From contig NZ_BJXV01000010.1 of the NCBI RefSeq assembly GCF_007991175.1, forward strand, positions 1-64,000: a stretch of DNA of 64,000 nucleotides, read 5' to 3'. This DNA is from Halovibrio variabilis (GTDB lineage Bacteria > Pseudomonadota > Gammaproteobacteria > Pseudomonadales > Halomonadaceae). Positions 40,940-49,434 of this stretch are shown here, piece by piece (positions within the stretch are counted from its first letter, which is position 1; every line of letters begins with the position of its first letter). The position numbers and the translations under genes are program-made. The notes beneath the pieces were generated by a model. The model ran no database searches and was not told the origin of the DNA. It saw nothing but the letters and a program-made list of their open reading frames with translations.

Positions 40940-42133
40940 ATGAACCATCACGATAAGCCGTTAACCCTGCTGGGCGATCTCTCTGCCGCCGACTTTCTGG
41001 CCCATTATTGGCAGCAAAAGCCGCTGCTGATTCGCGGCGCGTTTCCGGACTTCATTAGCCCCATTGAAGCCGATGAGCTGGCTGGACTCGCCTGCGAGCC
41101 CGGCGTAGAGGCACGCTTAGTCGAAGAGGAAGGCCCGGATGGTCCTTGGCAGGTCTCCCAGGGCCCCTTTGATGACGCCACCTTTGAACGCCTGCCGGAA
41201 ACCAACTGGAGCCTGCTGGTGCAGGCCGTTGACCACTACGTGCCTGCCGTGGCGGCGCTGATGGATGAGTTTGATTTTCTACCCCGCTGGCGGCTCGATG
41301 ACGTGATGATCAGCTACGCGCCTCCCGGCGGCAATGTGGGCCCGCATATCGACCAGTACGATGTGTTTCTACTCCAGGCCAGCGGCCACCGCCGCTGGCA
41401 GCTGGGGGGCAAACTGACCGAAGATGCGCCGATTATCCAAGGCATTGACCTGCGGATTCTGAAGGACTTCAACGTAGAGCCGGACTCCGACTGGGTACTG
41501 GACCCGGGCGATATGCTCTACCTGCCCCCCGGCTGGGCGCACCATGGCGTTAGTCAAAGCGATGACTGCATGACCATCTCGATCGGTTTTCGCGCCCCTT
41601 CCGCCGACGAGGCCATCACCTCCTACGCCGACTACCTGGGCGAGCAGCTGCCCGCCTCCCAGCGCTACAGCGATGCGGGCATGGCGCCCCCTGAACAAAC
41701 GGGTGAAATAGACGATGCGGCGGTTGAGCGTATGCGCCAGCTGATTATCTCAACGCTCGACAATCCTACCCAGCTCGCCCAGTGGTTTGGTCGCGTTATG
41801 ACCCAGCCAAAATATATCGATCAAGTGGTACCGCTGGAAACGCCGCTGACCGAAACGGCGCTTGTCGCTCAGCTACAAGAGGGCGAACCGCTTTACCCTA
41901 TGCCCGGCTCGCGCTTCGCCTGGCGCAGCGATGCCAGCGGCATCACGCTGTTTGCCGATGGCGACGGCCATGCCTGCTCTAAGGCGTTGGCGCAACGTGT
42001 CGCCGACAACACCCCGCTCTACGCCGATGACCTTGAACTTGAAGGCGCCGCCGCCCTGTTCACACAGCTGGTCAATACCGGCAGCCTCGGCTTTATGAGC
42101 GACGAAGAAGGCGATGACGACCAGGAGCATTGA
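40940..42133 (+). CDS. roxA: ribosomal protein uL16 3-hydroxylase RoxA (YcfD-type)
   Basis: JmjC/cupin Fe(II)- and 2-oxoglutarate-dependent oxygenase that hydroxylates an arginine of ribosomal protein uL16 in E. coli. It has 397 residues. The iron-binding triad is visible: H136 and D138 in GPHIDQYDVF, and H201 in PPGWAHHGVS. R151-R152-W-Q-L continues the barrel, and the C-terminal part is the winged-helix-like dimerisation region. The N-terminus LLGDLSAADFLAHYWQQKPL is typical for the family. It lies 46 bases after purB and three bases before a GNAT gene. Confidence 0.93.
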   Translation: MNHHDKPLTLLGDLSAADFLAHYWQQKPLLIRGAFPDFISPIEADELAGLACEPGVEARLVEEEGPDGPWQVSQGPFDDATFERLPETNWSLLVQAVDHYVPAVAALMDEFDFLPRWRLDDVMISYAPPGGNVGPHIDQYDVFLLQASGHRRWQLGGKLTEDAPIIQGIDLRILKDFNVEPDSDWVLDPGDMLYLPPGWAHHGVSQSDDCMTISIGFRAPSADEAITSYADYLGEQLPASQRYSDAGMAPPEQTGEIDDAAVERMRQLIISTLDNPTQLAQWFGRVMTQPKYIDQVVPLETPLTETALVAQLQEGEPLYPMPGSRFAWRSDASGITLFADGDGHACSKALAQRVADNTPLYADDLELEGAAALFTQLVNTGSLGFMSDEEGDDDQEH

Positions 42134-42136
42134 TCA

Positions 42137-42562
42137 ATGGCGGTGGCAAGTATTAGCACCGGCGACTGGGCAACCCTTGGCCCGGCCGCCAGTGAAATCC
42201 GGCGCATTGTGTTCATTGACGAACAGAACGTCCCCCAGGAAGAGGAGTGGGATGGCCTTGACCCTGAGTGCCAGCACTTTCTCGCCATGCTCGACGGTCA
42301 ACCGGTAGGCACCGCCCGCCTGCTGCCCGATGCGCACATTGGTCGTGTCGCGGTGCTTGCTGATGCCCGCGGCAGCGGCATCGGCGTATTGTTAATGAAG
42401 GCCGCGATTGAGGCGGCACGTCATGCGGGCCACTCACAGGTGGCGCTCAGCGCACAGGTGCACGCCTTGGCGTTTTACGAGCAGCTAGGCTTCGTCGCCC
42501 ACGGCGAGGCGTTTCTTGATGCGGGCATTCCTCACCGGGAAATGACGCTTTCACTCGCTTAA
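42137..42562 (+). CDS. GNAT family N-acetyltransferase
   Basis: Acetyl-CoA-dependent N-acetyltransferase of 141 residues, of the YjcF/ElaA-like short GNAT type. The acetyl-CoA pyrophosphate-binding motif is GRVAVLADARGSGIGVLLM near 75-93 (R/Q-x-x-G-x-G/A form), followed by FYEQLGF near 114, a hallmark of GNAT domains. EVR-like residues RRIVFIDEQNVPQEEEWD at the N-terminus match this subfamily. The substrate is unknown. It starts three bases after the roxA stop, so it is co-transcribed with roxA, and a strong terminator follows. Confidence 0.88.
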   Translation: MAVASISTGDWATLGPAASEIRRIVFIDEQNVPQEEEWDGLDPECQHFLAMLDGQPVGTARLLPDAHIGRVAVLADARGSGIGVLLMKAAIEAARHAGHSQVALSAQVHALAFYEQLGFVAHGEAFLDAGIPHREMTLSLA

Positions 42563-42581
42563 CAAGCCATCTTGATTGAAC

Positions 42582-42609
42582 AAAAGCACTGCCTCGGCAG
42601 TGCTTTTTT
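42582..42609 (+). terminator. strong intrinsic terminator after the GNAT gene
   Basis: AAAAGCACTGC and GCAGTGCTTTT form a perfect 11-base stem with a four-base loop, followed by further T. It closes the purB-roxA-GNAT stretch. Confidence 0.93.
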
Positions 42610-42863
42610 TATGCTCTTTGGACGAAAAACCACTACACAAACCCCGTGCTTTTGCCCCTCTATGTAGTCGGGTTACAACGCGCCGTGCCCCCAAGTGTCA
42701 ATTGTTGAATACGCCCATCTAGTGGATAGTTGTTGCATTGCAGCGTTAAGGCGATGTAGCGAAATCTTCAAGCCCGCCGCGCTGTACCAAACGTCTCTAG
42801 CGCTGATTTGCAAAATGCGATCAGCCTTTAAGAACGGCGATGACAACCAAAGAGGGTAAGCTC
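42610..42863 (+). promoter_or_regulatory. upstream region of aceA
   Basis: About 250 bases without a supported gene. It should hold the aceA promoter. TTGTTGAAT (42702-42710) and TTGTTGCAT (42730-42738) are similar nonamers 28 bases apart and might be regulator sites. An AGAGGG (42849-42854) serves as the ribosome site for the ATG at 42864. Confidence 0.35.
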
Positions 42864-44462
42864 ATGACAGGACTGCTTGACGATATCAAAGCCATGGCGC
42901 AACTGCGCGAAGCCCAAGGCGGCAAATGGGAAGCGATTAAGCCTGAGTACGCCGCTCGTATGCGCGCTCAAAACCGCTTTCACACCGGCCTGGACATTGC
43001 TCGCTACACGGCCAAAATCATGCGCGAAGACATGGCCGCTTACGATGCTGATACCGCCCAGTACACCCAGTCGCTGGGCTGCTGGCACGGCTTCATCGGT
43101 CAACAGAAGCTCATCTCGATCAAAAAGCACTTTGGCACCACCAAGCGTAGCTACCTCTACTTATCAGGCTGGATGGTGGCCGCACTGCGCTCCGAGTTCG
43201 GCCCGCTGCCCGACCAGTCAATGCACGAAAAAACCTCGGTTGCCAACTTGATCGAAGAGCTCTACACCTTCTTGAAGCAAGCCGACGCCTGGGAACTTAA
43301 CCATCTGTTTCGCGCCCTGGATGAAGCCAAAGAAGCTGGCGACAGCGGCAAAGAGCAGGAACTGATCAGCAAAATCGATAATTACGAGACCCATATCGTG
43401 CCGATCATTGCCGATATCGACGCAGGCTTTGGTAACGCAGAAGCCACTTACCTGCTGGCCAAGAAGTTTATTCAAGCGGGGGCCTGCTGCATTCAGTTGG
43501 AAAACCAGGTGTCTGATGAGAAGCAGTGCGGCCACCAAGACGGCAAAGTAACCGTTCCCCATGAAGATTTCCTGGCCAAAATCAACGCCGTGCGTTACGC
43601 CTTCCTGGAGCTGGGTATCGACGATGGGGTTATCGTCGCGCGTACCGACTCCCTCGGCGCTGGCTTGACGCAAAAAATCGCCGTTACCAATGAACCTGGG
43701 GATCTTGGCGATCAGTACAACAGCTTCCTGGATGGCGATGCTATTGAAAACGCCGCCGATATCAATAACGGCGACGTGGTCATCAAGCAAAATGGCAAGC
43801 TGGTCAAACCCAAGCGTCTCGCTTCGGGCCTCTACCAGTTTAAGCCGGGCACTGGCGAAGATCGCGTGATTCTGGACTGCATCACCAGCCTGCAACACGG
43901 CGCCGACCTGCTGTGGATTGAAACCGAGAAGCCTCACGTGGGCCAGATCGCCAGCATGGTTAACCGGATTCGCCAGGTCGTGCCCGATGCCAAGCTGGTT
44001 TACAACAACTCGCCGTCGTTCAACTGGACCCTGAATTTCCGCCAGCAGGTGTTCGATGCCTGGCAGGAAGAAGGCAAAGATGTGTCGGCTTATCAGCGCG
44101 ACAAGCTGATGAACGCCGAGTACGACGACACCGAGCTGGGTCAGCTGGCCGATGAGTGGACGCGCAACTTCCAGCGCGACTCGTCGCGCGAAGCGGGCAT
44201 CTTCCACCACTTGATCACGCTGCCGACCTACCACACAGCCGCCCTGTCCACCGACAATCTGGCCAAAGGCTACTTCGGCGACGAAGGCATGCTGGCCTAC
44301 GTGAAAGGCGTTCAGCGTCAGGAGATTCGTCAAGGCATTGCGACGGTTCGTCACCAGGATATGGCCGGCTCCAATATCGGCGATGACCACAAAGAGTTCT
44401 TCCAAGGCGATGCTGCGCTCAAAGCCGGTGGCACAGACAACACCATGAACCAGTTTGGTTAA
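42864..44462 (+). CDS. aceA: isocitrate lyase (Pseudomonas-type)
   Basis: Glyoxylate-cycle enzyme splitting isocitrate into succinate and glyoxylate, needed for growth on acetate or fatty acids. It has 532 residues from the ATG at 42864 (the frame also opens at 42840). It is the long form seen in Pseudomonas aeruginosa, not the 434-residue E. coli type; the C-terminal MNQF-type ending is also shared. The catalytic cysteine is in DEKQCGHQDGKV, where E. coli AceA has KKCGH. SLGCWHGFIGQQKLISIKKH and ADIDAGFGNAEATYLL are near-invariant. It is transcribed alone with a large terminator. Confidence 0.97.
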   Translation: MTGLLDDIKAMAQLREAQGGKWEAIKPEYAARMRAQNRFHTGLDIARYTAKIMREDMAAYDADTAQYTQSLGCWHGFIGQQKLISIKKHFGTTKRSYLYLSGWMVAALRSEFGPLPDQSMHEKTSVANLIEELYTFLKQADAWELNHLFRALDEAKEAGDSGKEQELISKIDNYETHIVPIIADIDAGFGNAEATYLLAKKFIQAGACCIQLENQVSDEKQCGHQDGKVTVPHEDFLAKINAVRYAFLELGIDDGVIVARTDSLGAGLTQKIAVTNEPGDLGDQYNSFLDGDAIENAADINNGDVVIKQNGKLVKPKRLASGLYQFKPGTGEDRVILDCITSLQHGADLLWIETEKPHVGQIASMVNRIRQVVPDAKLVYNNSPSFNWTLNFRQQVFDAWQEEGKDVSAYQRDKLMNAEYDDTELGQLADEWTRNFQRDSSREAGIFHHLITLPTYHTAALSTDNLAKGYFGDEGMLAYVKGVQRQEIRQGIATVRHQDMAGSNIGDDHKEFFQGDAALKAGGTDNTMNQFG

Positions 44463-44498
44463 TTAAGCATTTTACCGCTTGGATTTAGCCAGCGAACC

Positions 44499-44540
44499 CC
44501 ACAGCAGGAGGCCACACCGGCTTCCTGCTGTGGTTTTTTT
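44499..44540 (+). terminator. intrinsic terminator of aceA
   Basis: CCACAGCAGGAGGCC pairs with GGCTTCCTGCTGTGG over 15 positions (one G-U pair) around ACACC, followed by seven T. It starts 37 bases after the aceA stop. Confidence 0.95.
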
Positions 44541-44744
44541 GGGGGTATTTGCACGCTGTTTTCTTAATCCGCTGTTAAACTCTTGGGTGTGCTCTTGCTT
44601 GGCTCTTTTTTTCTTGCCAGCACTGATCTTTTCAAATGATAGCTGGTCAAAGCGTTTGACATCCGCTATCTTTAGCGAACACTGTTCTATAACTACTAGC
44701 CACTCGGTTATGGTTATGCGCATAGCAATACCCCGGAGGTTTTA

Positions 44745-45215
44745 ATGAAACGTCTTCTTCTACCTGTTGTCGCTCTGAGCATTCTCGCGCTGGCTGGCTG
44801 TGCCAACACATCCCGCTACTCTGGCGATGTCTACAGCGGCAACCAAGCTAAAACGAGCCAAAGCGTCACTTATGGCACTATCGTGGCGGTTCGCCCGGTA
44901 CAGATTCAAGCTGATAGCCGTGCTGGAGGGCTTCTAGGCAGTGGTGGCGGTGCCATCATTGGCGGTCTTTTAGGCAACCAAGTAGGTGGCGGCTCAGGCC
45001 GTCAGTTGGCAACGGTTGCTGGCGCTTTAGGCGGTGCAGTGGCAGGCACGGCCGCTGAAGACGCCACTAACCGCGTCAATGCGCTGGAGATGGAAATTCG
45101 CCTTGACGACGGCTCCGACGTCGTCGTCGTTCAGCGTGCAGATCGCCAATTCCAAGCCGGCCAGCGCGTTCGCTTGATCGGTAGTGGCGCTAACCTGAGC
45201 GTTGCACCCTATTGA
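44745..45215 (+). CDS. SlyB-like glycine-zipper outer-membrane lipoprotein
   Basis: Lipoprotein of 156 residues with signal MKRLLLPVVALSILALAGC, the lipobox LAGC giving lipidation at C19. The middle (about 60-105) is a glycine-zipper 2TM segment (GGLLGSGGGAIIGGLLGNQVGG and on). A C-terminal beta-rich domain (EIRLDDGSDVVVVQRAD) resembles SlyB/PcpY-like proteins, which act in envelope stability. A CGGAGG ribosome site precedes the ATG. The upstream 200-base gap contains a TTGACA at 44656 but no well-spaced -10. It is followed by a strong terminator. Confidence 0.85.
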   Translation: MKRLLLPVVALSILALAGCANTSRYSGDVYSGNQAKTSQSVTYGTIVAVRPVQIQADSRAGGLLGSGGGAIIGGLLGNQVGGGSGRQLATVAGALGGAVAGTAAEDATNRVNALEMEIRLDDGSDVVVVQRADRQFQAGQRVRLIGSGANLSVAPY

Positions 45216-45252
45216 TGTAAAAAAGTTGATCAATAGCGGTTAAACGCCACAA

Positions 45253-45291
45253 AAAAAGCCCGACCATCTACCCTGATGGTCGGGCTTTTTT
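45253..45291. terminator. strong terminator after the SlyB-like gene
   Basis: AAAAAGCCCGACCATC pairs perfectly with GATGGTCGGGCTTTTT around a six-base loop, flanked by A-run and T-run. It should work in both directions, serving the lipoprotein gene and the convergent small membrane protein gene at 45332. Confidence 0.95.
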
Positions 45292-45331
45292 ATGACGGTA
45301 GAGACTGCTGTAGGCTCAGTTATGAGCTCAA

Positions 45332-45613
45332 TCAGTGGTTAGCTTTACTACTCGCCCAGCTAGCCAGGGCCGTTATACCCCAACCGATTAGCCCCAGCAG
45401 TATAGTCACCAGCAGTATATCAACCGGCTTAACTAACGTCGTCGCGCCCAATACGCTCAGCGTCAATACCCATAGATAACGGTTTTCCCCATGGCTTTTC
45501 AAAAAGCCGGGCAATACCTTATCTAACCCCTGGCTGACGCCACTGTCCCAGCGCTGATACGTAAAATACGCAATCAGGCAGAACGCGATAAGCCAAATAA
45601 TCAAGATCGTCAT
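45332..45613 (-). CDS. small membrane protein of unknown function
   Basis: 93 residues with a hydrophobic N-terminal helix (about 3-20) and a second hydrophobic stretch (about 50-85, one long or two short helices). The intervening 30 residues are polar and contain QRWDSGVSQGLDKVLPGF. I do not recognise a family. The ATG has GGAG seven bases upstream and the gene ends before a bidirectional terminator, so it appears to be a real, independently transcribed gene. It is divergent from the FKBP gene (180-base gap). Confidence 0.65.
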   Translation of the reverse strand: MTILIIWLIAFCLIAYFTYQRWDSGVSQGLDKVLPGFLKSHGENRYLWVLTLSVLGATTLVKPVDILLVTILLGLIGWGITALASWASSKANH

Positions 45614-45792
45614 TGCATGCTCCGCAAAATGATAAGGAAAAGGAAATAAGTGATGGTCGTAGGGTATCCCTGGTCACCTTAACGCGCAATACCGCTCTAA
45701 GCCGTGGGTAGGAAAAAGCGCCGCTACCCCCTGACAAGCCGGCGTACACGCGTTACCATATTGGAACATGCACTCCCCCGAAAGGTTATTCC

Positions 45793-46275
45793 ATGCAAAT
45801 TGCGCAAAACTCGGTTGTCGCGTTTCACTACACTCTGACCAACGATGCTGGTGAAGTGTTAGACAGTTCAGAAGGCCGTGAGCCGCTTACCTACCTCCAC
45901 GGTGCCGGCAACATTATTCCGGGCCTTGAGAAAGAGCTGGAAGGACGCGCTGCGGGCGAAAAACTGAACGTTGCCGTATCGCCTGAAGAAGGTTACGGCG
46001 AGCTGCAAGAGCAGCTAATGCAAGAAGTTCCTCGCGATGCGTTCCAAGGCGTTGAAAGCGTTGAGCCGGGCATGCAGTTCCAAGCCCAGACCCAAGGCGG
46101 CCCGTTGATGGTTACCGTCAAGAAAGTCGAAGGCGATACGGTCGTGGTTGATGGCAACCACCCGCTGGCCGGTCAGCAGCTCAACTTTGACGTTGAGATC
46201 GCTGAAGTCCGTGAAGCCAGTGATGAAGAAGTTGAGCACGGCCACGTGCACGGCGAAGGCGGCGTTGAGCACTAA
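45793..46275 (+). CDS. slyD: SlyD-like FKBP-type peptidyl-prolyl isomerase with His-rich tail
   Basis: Cytoplasmic FKBP-type prolyl isomerase and chaperone of 160 residues. VVAFHYTLTNDAGEVLDSS opens the FKBP domain and YLHGAGNIIPGLEKELEG is its core. The insert-in-flap domain lies about 70-125 and NHPLAGQQLNFDVEI closes the fold. The tail (145-160) carries four histidines (EHGHVHGEGGVEH), shorter than in E. coli SlyD but of the kind that binds nickel and aids metallocentre assembly. It converges on nikR over a shared terminator, which fits a nickel role, though SlyD also acts as a general folding factor. It could instead be called FkpB-like; the tail argues for SlyD. Confidence 0.87.
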   Translation: MQIAQNSVVAFHYTLTNDAGEVLDSSEGREPLTYLHGAGNIIPGLEKELEGRAAGEKLNVAVSPEEGYGELQEQLMQEVPRDAFQGVESVEPGMQFQAQTQGGPLMVTVKKVEGDTVVVDGNHPLAGQQLNFDVEIAEVREASDEEVEHGHVHGEGGVEH

Positions 46276-46296
46276 TTGCTCGCGCGCTTTTGTTCT

Positions 46297-46328
46297 AAAA
46301 GGGTGACCCTGTCGGGTCGCCCTTTTTT
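46297..46328. terminator. bidirectional terminator between slyD and nikR
   Basis: AAAGGGTGACCC pairs with GGGTCGCCCTTT around TGTC (one G-U pair), flanked by A and T runs. It lies 21 bases after slyD and 20 bases after the convergent nikR. Confidence 0.9.
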
Positions 46329-46349
46329 TATGCCTGCCAATAAACCTGA

Positions 46350-46751
46350 TTATTCATCGGGTATCAGCACTAGCTGCCCGTGGCGAACGCTTCTTGATGA
46401 CGTTACTTCGGCGGCAAACTGCTTGAGCGCACGCCCTTGGCCTTTGAGCAGCGCCACTTCCAGGCAGCTGTCGTGGTTAATGTGCACATGCAGGGTCGAC
46501 AGCGTGAGGTGGTGATGGTCGTGGGAGTGGCGCGTTAAGCGCTTGGAAAGCTCGCGAGCGGCGTGATCGTAGACATACACCAGTGCCCCCATACAAAGCG
46601 AGTCCGGCGCGGCCTCTTCTCTGAGCTGCTTTAAGCCACCGCGGGTCAAATCGCGAATCGCCTCTGAGCGATTTTGGTAGCCATGTTCGCGCATCAACGC
46701 ATCCACTTCTGCCAGCAGCTCCTCATCAAGCGTTACCGTTACACGCTGCAT
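46350..46751 (-). CDS. nikR: nickel-responsive transcriptional regulator NikR
   Basis: Ribbon-helix-helix repressor that shuts off nickel uptake when nickel is bound. It has 133 residues, the same length as E. coli NikR. The RHH domain is VTVTLDEELLAEVDALM plus RSEAIRDLTRGGL (4-40). The ACT-like domain contains the high-affinity nickel ligands H77, H88, H90 and C96 (HDHHHLTLSTLHVHINHDSC), in register with H76, H87, H89 and C95 of E. coli. It is divergent from nikABCDE, with a perfect NikR operator in the gap 47 bases from its start, so it probably also represses itself. Confidence 0.97.
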   Translation of the reverse strand: MQRVTVTLDEELLAEVDALMREHGYQNRSEAIRDLTRGGLKQLREEAAPDSLCMGALVYVYDHAARELSKRLTRHSHDHHHLTLSTLHVHINHDSCLEVALLKGQGRALKQFAAEVTSSRSVRHGQLVLIPDE

Positions 46752-46797
46752 TCACGCCCCCTGTCCTGATTAACTTTTCATGTGCTGCTGCCAGCGG

Positions 46798-46829
46798 TAG
46801 TATGATGTTCTTATATAAACATCATACTA
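46798..46829. promoter_or_regulatory. NikR operator
   Basis: A perfect palindrome with 12-base arms TAGTATGATGTT and AACATCATACTA around the spacer CTTATATA. It contains GTATGA-N16-TCATAC, the E. coli NikR operator consensus, without a mismatch. It lies between the divergent nikR and nikA genes, 29 bases before the nikA ATG. A TATGAT -10-like hexamer occurs in it on each strand, so one site could cover both promoters. Confidence 0.93.
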
Positions 46830-46858
46830 GCGACGTTAACAGCATAAAGGATAAAGCG

Positions 46859-48463
46859 ATGGCTAAACCCACTCGGCCTATCTTACTGAGTATTGCGCTA
46901 AGTTGCTTAGCCAGCGGTTGTTTAGTCGTCGCCAGCACCGCACAGGCAAAAGAGACATTAATTTTAGCGATTGGCGGCGAACCCGAACAAGGCTTTGACC
47001 CGCTGCTAGGCTGGGGGCAGTATGGCAATCCGCTATTTCAGTCGACGCTACTCTCCCGCGACAAGCATCTCTCGCCGCAGCCAGAACTCGCCACTGCGTG
47101 GTCGTTGTCCGAAGACCGCCTGACCTGGACGCTAACACTGCGCGACGATGCGCGCTTTGCCGACGGCACGCCGCTGACCGCCGACGACGTCGCCTATACC
47201 TTTAACGCCGCTGCCCAAGCAGGCGGCCGGGCTGACCTTAGCGCACTTGAACAAGCCAAGGCCGTGGGTAGCGATACCGTTATGCTACAACTGCGTGCAC
47301 CACGTATTACCTTTCTTGATCAATTAGTCACCCTAGGCATTGTGCCTCACGCCGAGCGCCAAAACAGCTATAGCGACGGGTACGGCAGGCAACCAATGGG
47401 CTCCGGCCCTTATCAACTGGTCGAGTGGCAGGAAGGCGAGCAGCTGATTGTGGAACGCAACCCCTACTTCTACGGCCCTACTCCCGCCTTTGATCGGCTG
47501 GTGTTTCTTTTCACCGGCGAAGACGCCACCCTCAGCGCGGCCCACGCGGGGCAAGTGGATATCGCCGCGGTGCCACCGGCGCTGGCGGCCAATGTACCGG
47601 CGCACATGCAGCGACTGACGATGGAAAGCGTCGATAACCGCGGCATTCTGTTCCCCATGCGGTTTACCAACGGCGAGCATGCGGCGTCAGGGGCGCCAAT
47701 CGGCAACGATGTGACCGCTGACCTGGCAATCCGCCAGGCCATCAACCTTGCCGTTGATCGCGATACGCTGGTGGAAGTGGCACTGCACGGCTATGGGCGC
47801 CCTGCCTTTGGGCCCGCCGACGGCCTGCCCTGGAGCGATGAAGAGGAGCAAATGGAAGCGCCCAACCTAGCCCACGCCGCCGATATACTCGACGCCGCGG
47901 GCTGGCAGTTGCACGACGATGGCCTGCGCTATAAGGATGACCTACCCGCCCGCTTTCGGCTTACTTACCCCGCCGGCGATACTACCCGGCAACTGCTCGC
48001 CGAAGTAAGCGCAGAAATGGTGCGCCCGCTGGGGATTGAGATGCAGCCCACCGGCCGCCATTGGGATGACATCCAGCGCGAAGCGCTGCACCAAGACGCC
48101 ATCCTGTTTGGCTTTGGCAGCCACAGCCCGCAAGAGATTTACTACCTCTTCCACAGTCAGCACGCAGGCAACGGCTTCTACAACAGCGGTTTCTACGCCA
48201 ACGCGGCGGTAGACGCCCACCTGGATGCCGCCCAGGCCGCTGAGAGCATTGAGCAAGCTAACCGTGAATGGCAGGCGGCGCAGTGGGACGGCGCTACCGG
48301 CTACGGCGTACGCGGCGATAGCAGCTGGGCCTGGCTGGTCAACCTTGAGCACGTCTATTTTGCCAATACCTGCTTAGACGTGGGTGAGCTGGGCGTGGCC
48401 CCTCACGGGCACGGCTGGCCAGTCACCGCCAACCTACTTGAGTGGCGCTGGACGTGCGATTAA
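46859..48463 (+). CDS. nikA: nickel ABC transporter substrate-binding protein NikA
   Basis: Periplasmic receptor of the oligopeptide/nickel-binding family (SBP_bac_5), 534 residues. A Sec signal peptide ends about residue 30 (TAQA-KE). ILAIGGEPEQGFDPLLGWGQYGNPLFQS matches NikA-type receptors, as does the SHSPQEIYYLFHSQH region near 425. The ATG at 46859 is chosen because AAAGGA precedes it by seven bases; the frame opens earlier within the operator. Nickel specificity rests mainly on nikR and the operator. Related receptors take metallophore complexes or peptides. It overlaps nikB by ten bases. Confidence 0.92.
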   Translation: MAKPTRPILLSIALSCLASGCLVVASTAQAKETLILAIGGEPEQGFDPLLGWGQYGNPLFQSTLLSRDKHLSPQPELATAWSLSEDRLTWTLTLRDDARFADGTPLTADDVAYTFNAAAQAGGRADLSALEQAKAVGSDTVMLQLRAPRITFLDQLVTLGIVPHAERQNSYSDGYGRQPMGSGPYQLVEWQEGEQLIVERNPYFYGPTPAFDRLVFLFTGEDATLSAAHAGQVDIAAVPPALAANVPAHMQRLTMESVDNRGILFPMRFTNGEHAASGAPIGNDVTADLAIRQAINLAVDRDTLVEVALHGYGRPAFGPADGLPWSDEEEQMEAPNLAHAADILDAAGWQLHDDGLRYKDDLPARFRLTYPAGDTTRQLLAEVSAEMVRPLGIEMQPTGRHWDDIQREALHQDAILFGFGSHSPQEIYYLFHSQHAGNGFYNSGFYANAAVDAHLDAAQAAESIEQANREWQAAQWDGATGYGVRGDSSWAWLVNLEHVYFANTCLDVGELGVAPHGHGWPVTANLLEWRWTCD

Positions 48464-49434
48464 CAGCGTTGATAGCTAAGCGCCTTGTTCGTCTGGCGCT
48501 GGTATTGCTGTGCGTGGCGCTGGTGTCGTTTGGACTGATGATGGCCTCACCCATTGACCCCATTGATGCCTACCTGGGCCCGCAAATGGCCCAGGTCAGC
48601 CCTGAACAGCGCGCCCTGATTGCCCAGCGCTGGGGCTTTGATGAGTCAGCTGCTATTCAGTTTGGCCACTGGCTGCGTCAGCTAGTCAGCGGTGATTTAG
48701 GTTGGAGCCACGTGTATAACCAGCCGGTTAGCGAAGTTATCGGCCAGCGCTTTCAACGCTCGATTATACTGCTGGGCAGCGCCTGGCTGCTCTCAGCGTT
48801 GCTGGGGTTTAGCCTCGGCGTAGCGGCCGGTGCCAAGGAGGGCTCCAAGCTGGATAACGCCATTAGCACTTACGCCTTCATTACCGCCTCCACGCCCGCC
48901 TTTTGGCTGGCGATACTCGCCGTGCTGCTGTTTTCGGTCACCTTAGGCTGGACGCCGACCTGCTGCGCTGGCCCAACTGGCATCTTGAGCCAGGAAGTTA
49001 CCCTCTTGAGCCGCTTGCACCATCTAGTGCTGCCGGTGACCACGCTGGCCCTGCTGGGCATCGCCACTATCACCCTGCACACCCGCGCCCGCATGCTTGA
49101 ATTAATGCGCTCAGCGGTTGCCACCCATGCTTTCGCCCAGGGTGCTAGTCGCTTAGACGTCGCCTGGCGACACGGCCTCCGGCACGCCAGTTTACCGGCG
49201 ATGACCCTGGCGTTTGCCTCGCTGGGCGAACTGTTTGGCGGCTCTATTTTGATCGAGCAGGTTTTTGCTTACCCAGGCCTAGGCCAAGCCACAGTGGCGG
49301 CGGGCTTGCGCAGTGATGTGCCGCTGCTATTAGGCATTGCGCTATTTACCGCGCTGTTTGTCAGCGTTGGCAATCTAATCGCCGACAGCCTGTACGCCGT
49401 CATTGACCCACGCATTCAGTCAGGTGGCCTATGA
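48454..49434 (+). CDS. nikB: nickel ABC transporter permease NikB
   Basis: Inner-membrane permease of the DppB/NikB family, 326 residues. The N-terminal helix LVRLALVLLCVALVSFGLMM is followed by the family segment SPIDPIDAYLGPQM, and five more helices follow. The EAA loop is expected near 240 (AFAQGASRLDVAWRHGLRHA). I use the GTG at 48454, four codons into the frame, because GAGTGG lies ahead of it; a GTG at 48442 is the alternative. Both overlap the end of nikA. The gene ends in an ATGA overlap with nikC, so translation is coupled through nikA-nikB-nikC. Confidence 0.9.
   Translation: MRLTALIAKRLVRLALVLLCVALVSFGLMMASPIDPIDAYLGPQMAQVSPEQRALIAQRWGFDESAAIQFGHWLRQLVSGDLGWSHVYNQPVSEVIGQRFQRSIILLGSAWLLSALLGFSLGVAAGAKEGSKLDNAISTYAFITASTPAFWLAILAVLLFSVTLGWTPTCCAGPTGILSQEVTLLSRLHHLVLPVTTLALLGIATITLHTRARMLELMRSAVATHAFAQGASRLDVAWRHGLRHASLPAMTLAFASLGELFGGSILIEQVFAYPGLGQATVAAGLRSDVPLLLGIALFTALFVSVGNLIADSLYAVIDPRIQSGGL

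Noticed and set aside
43218..44405. 395-residue open frame antisense to aceA
   Set aside because: It is long but lies entirely opposite a near-canonical isocitrate lyase. The open frame follows from the codon bias of aceA in GC-rich DNA, and the peptide resembles no family.
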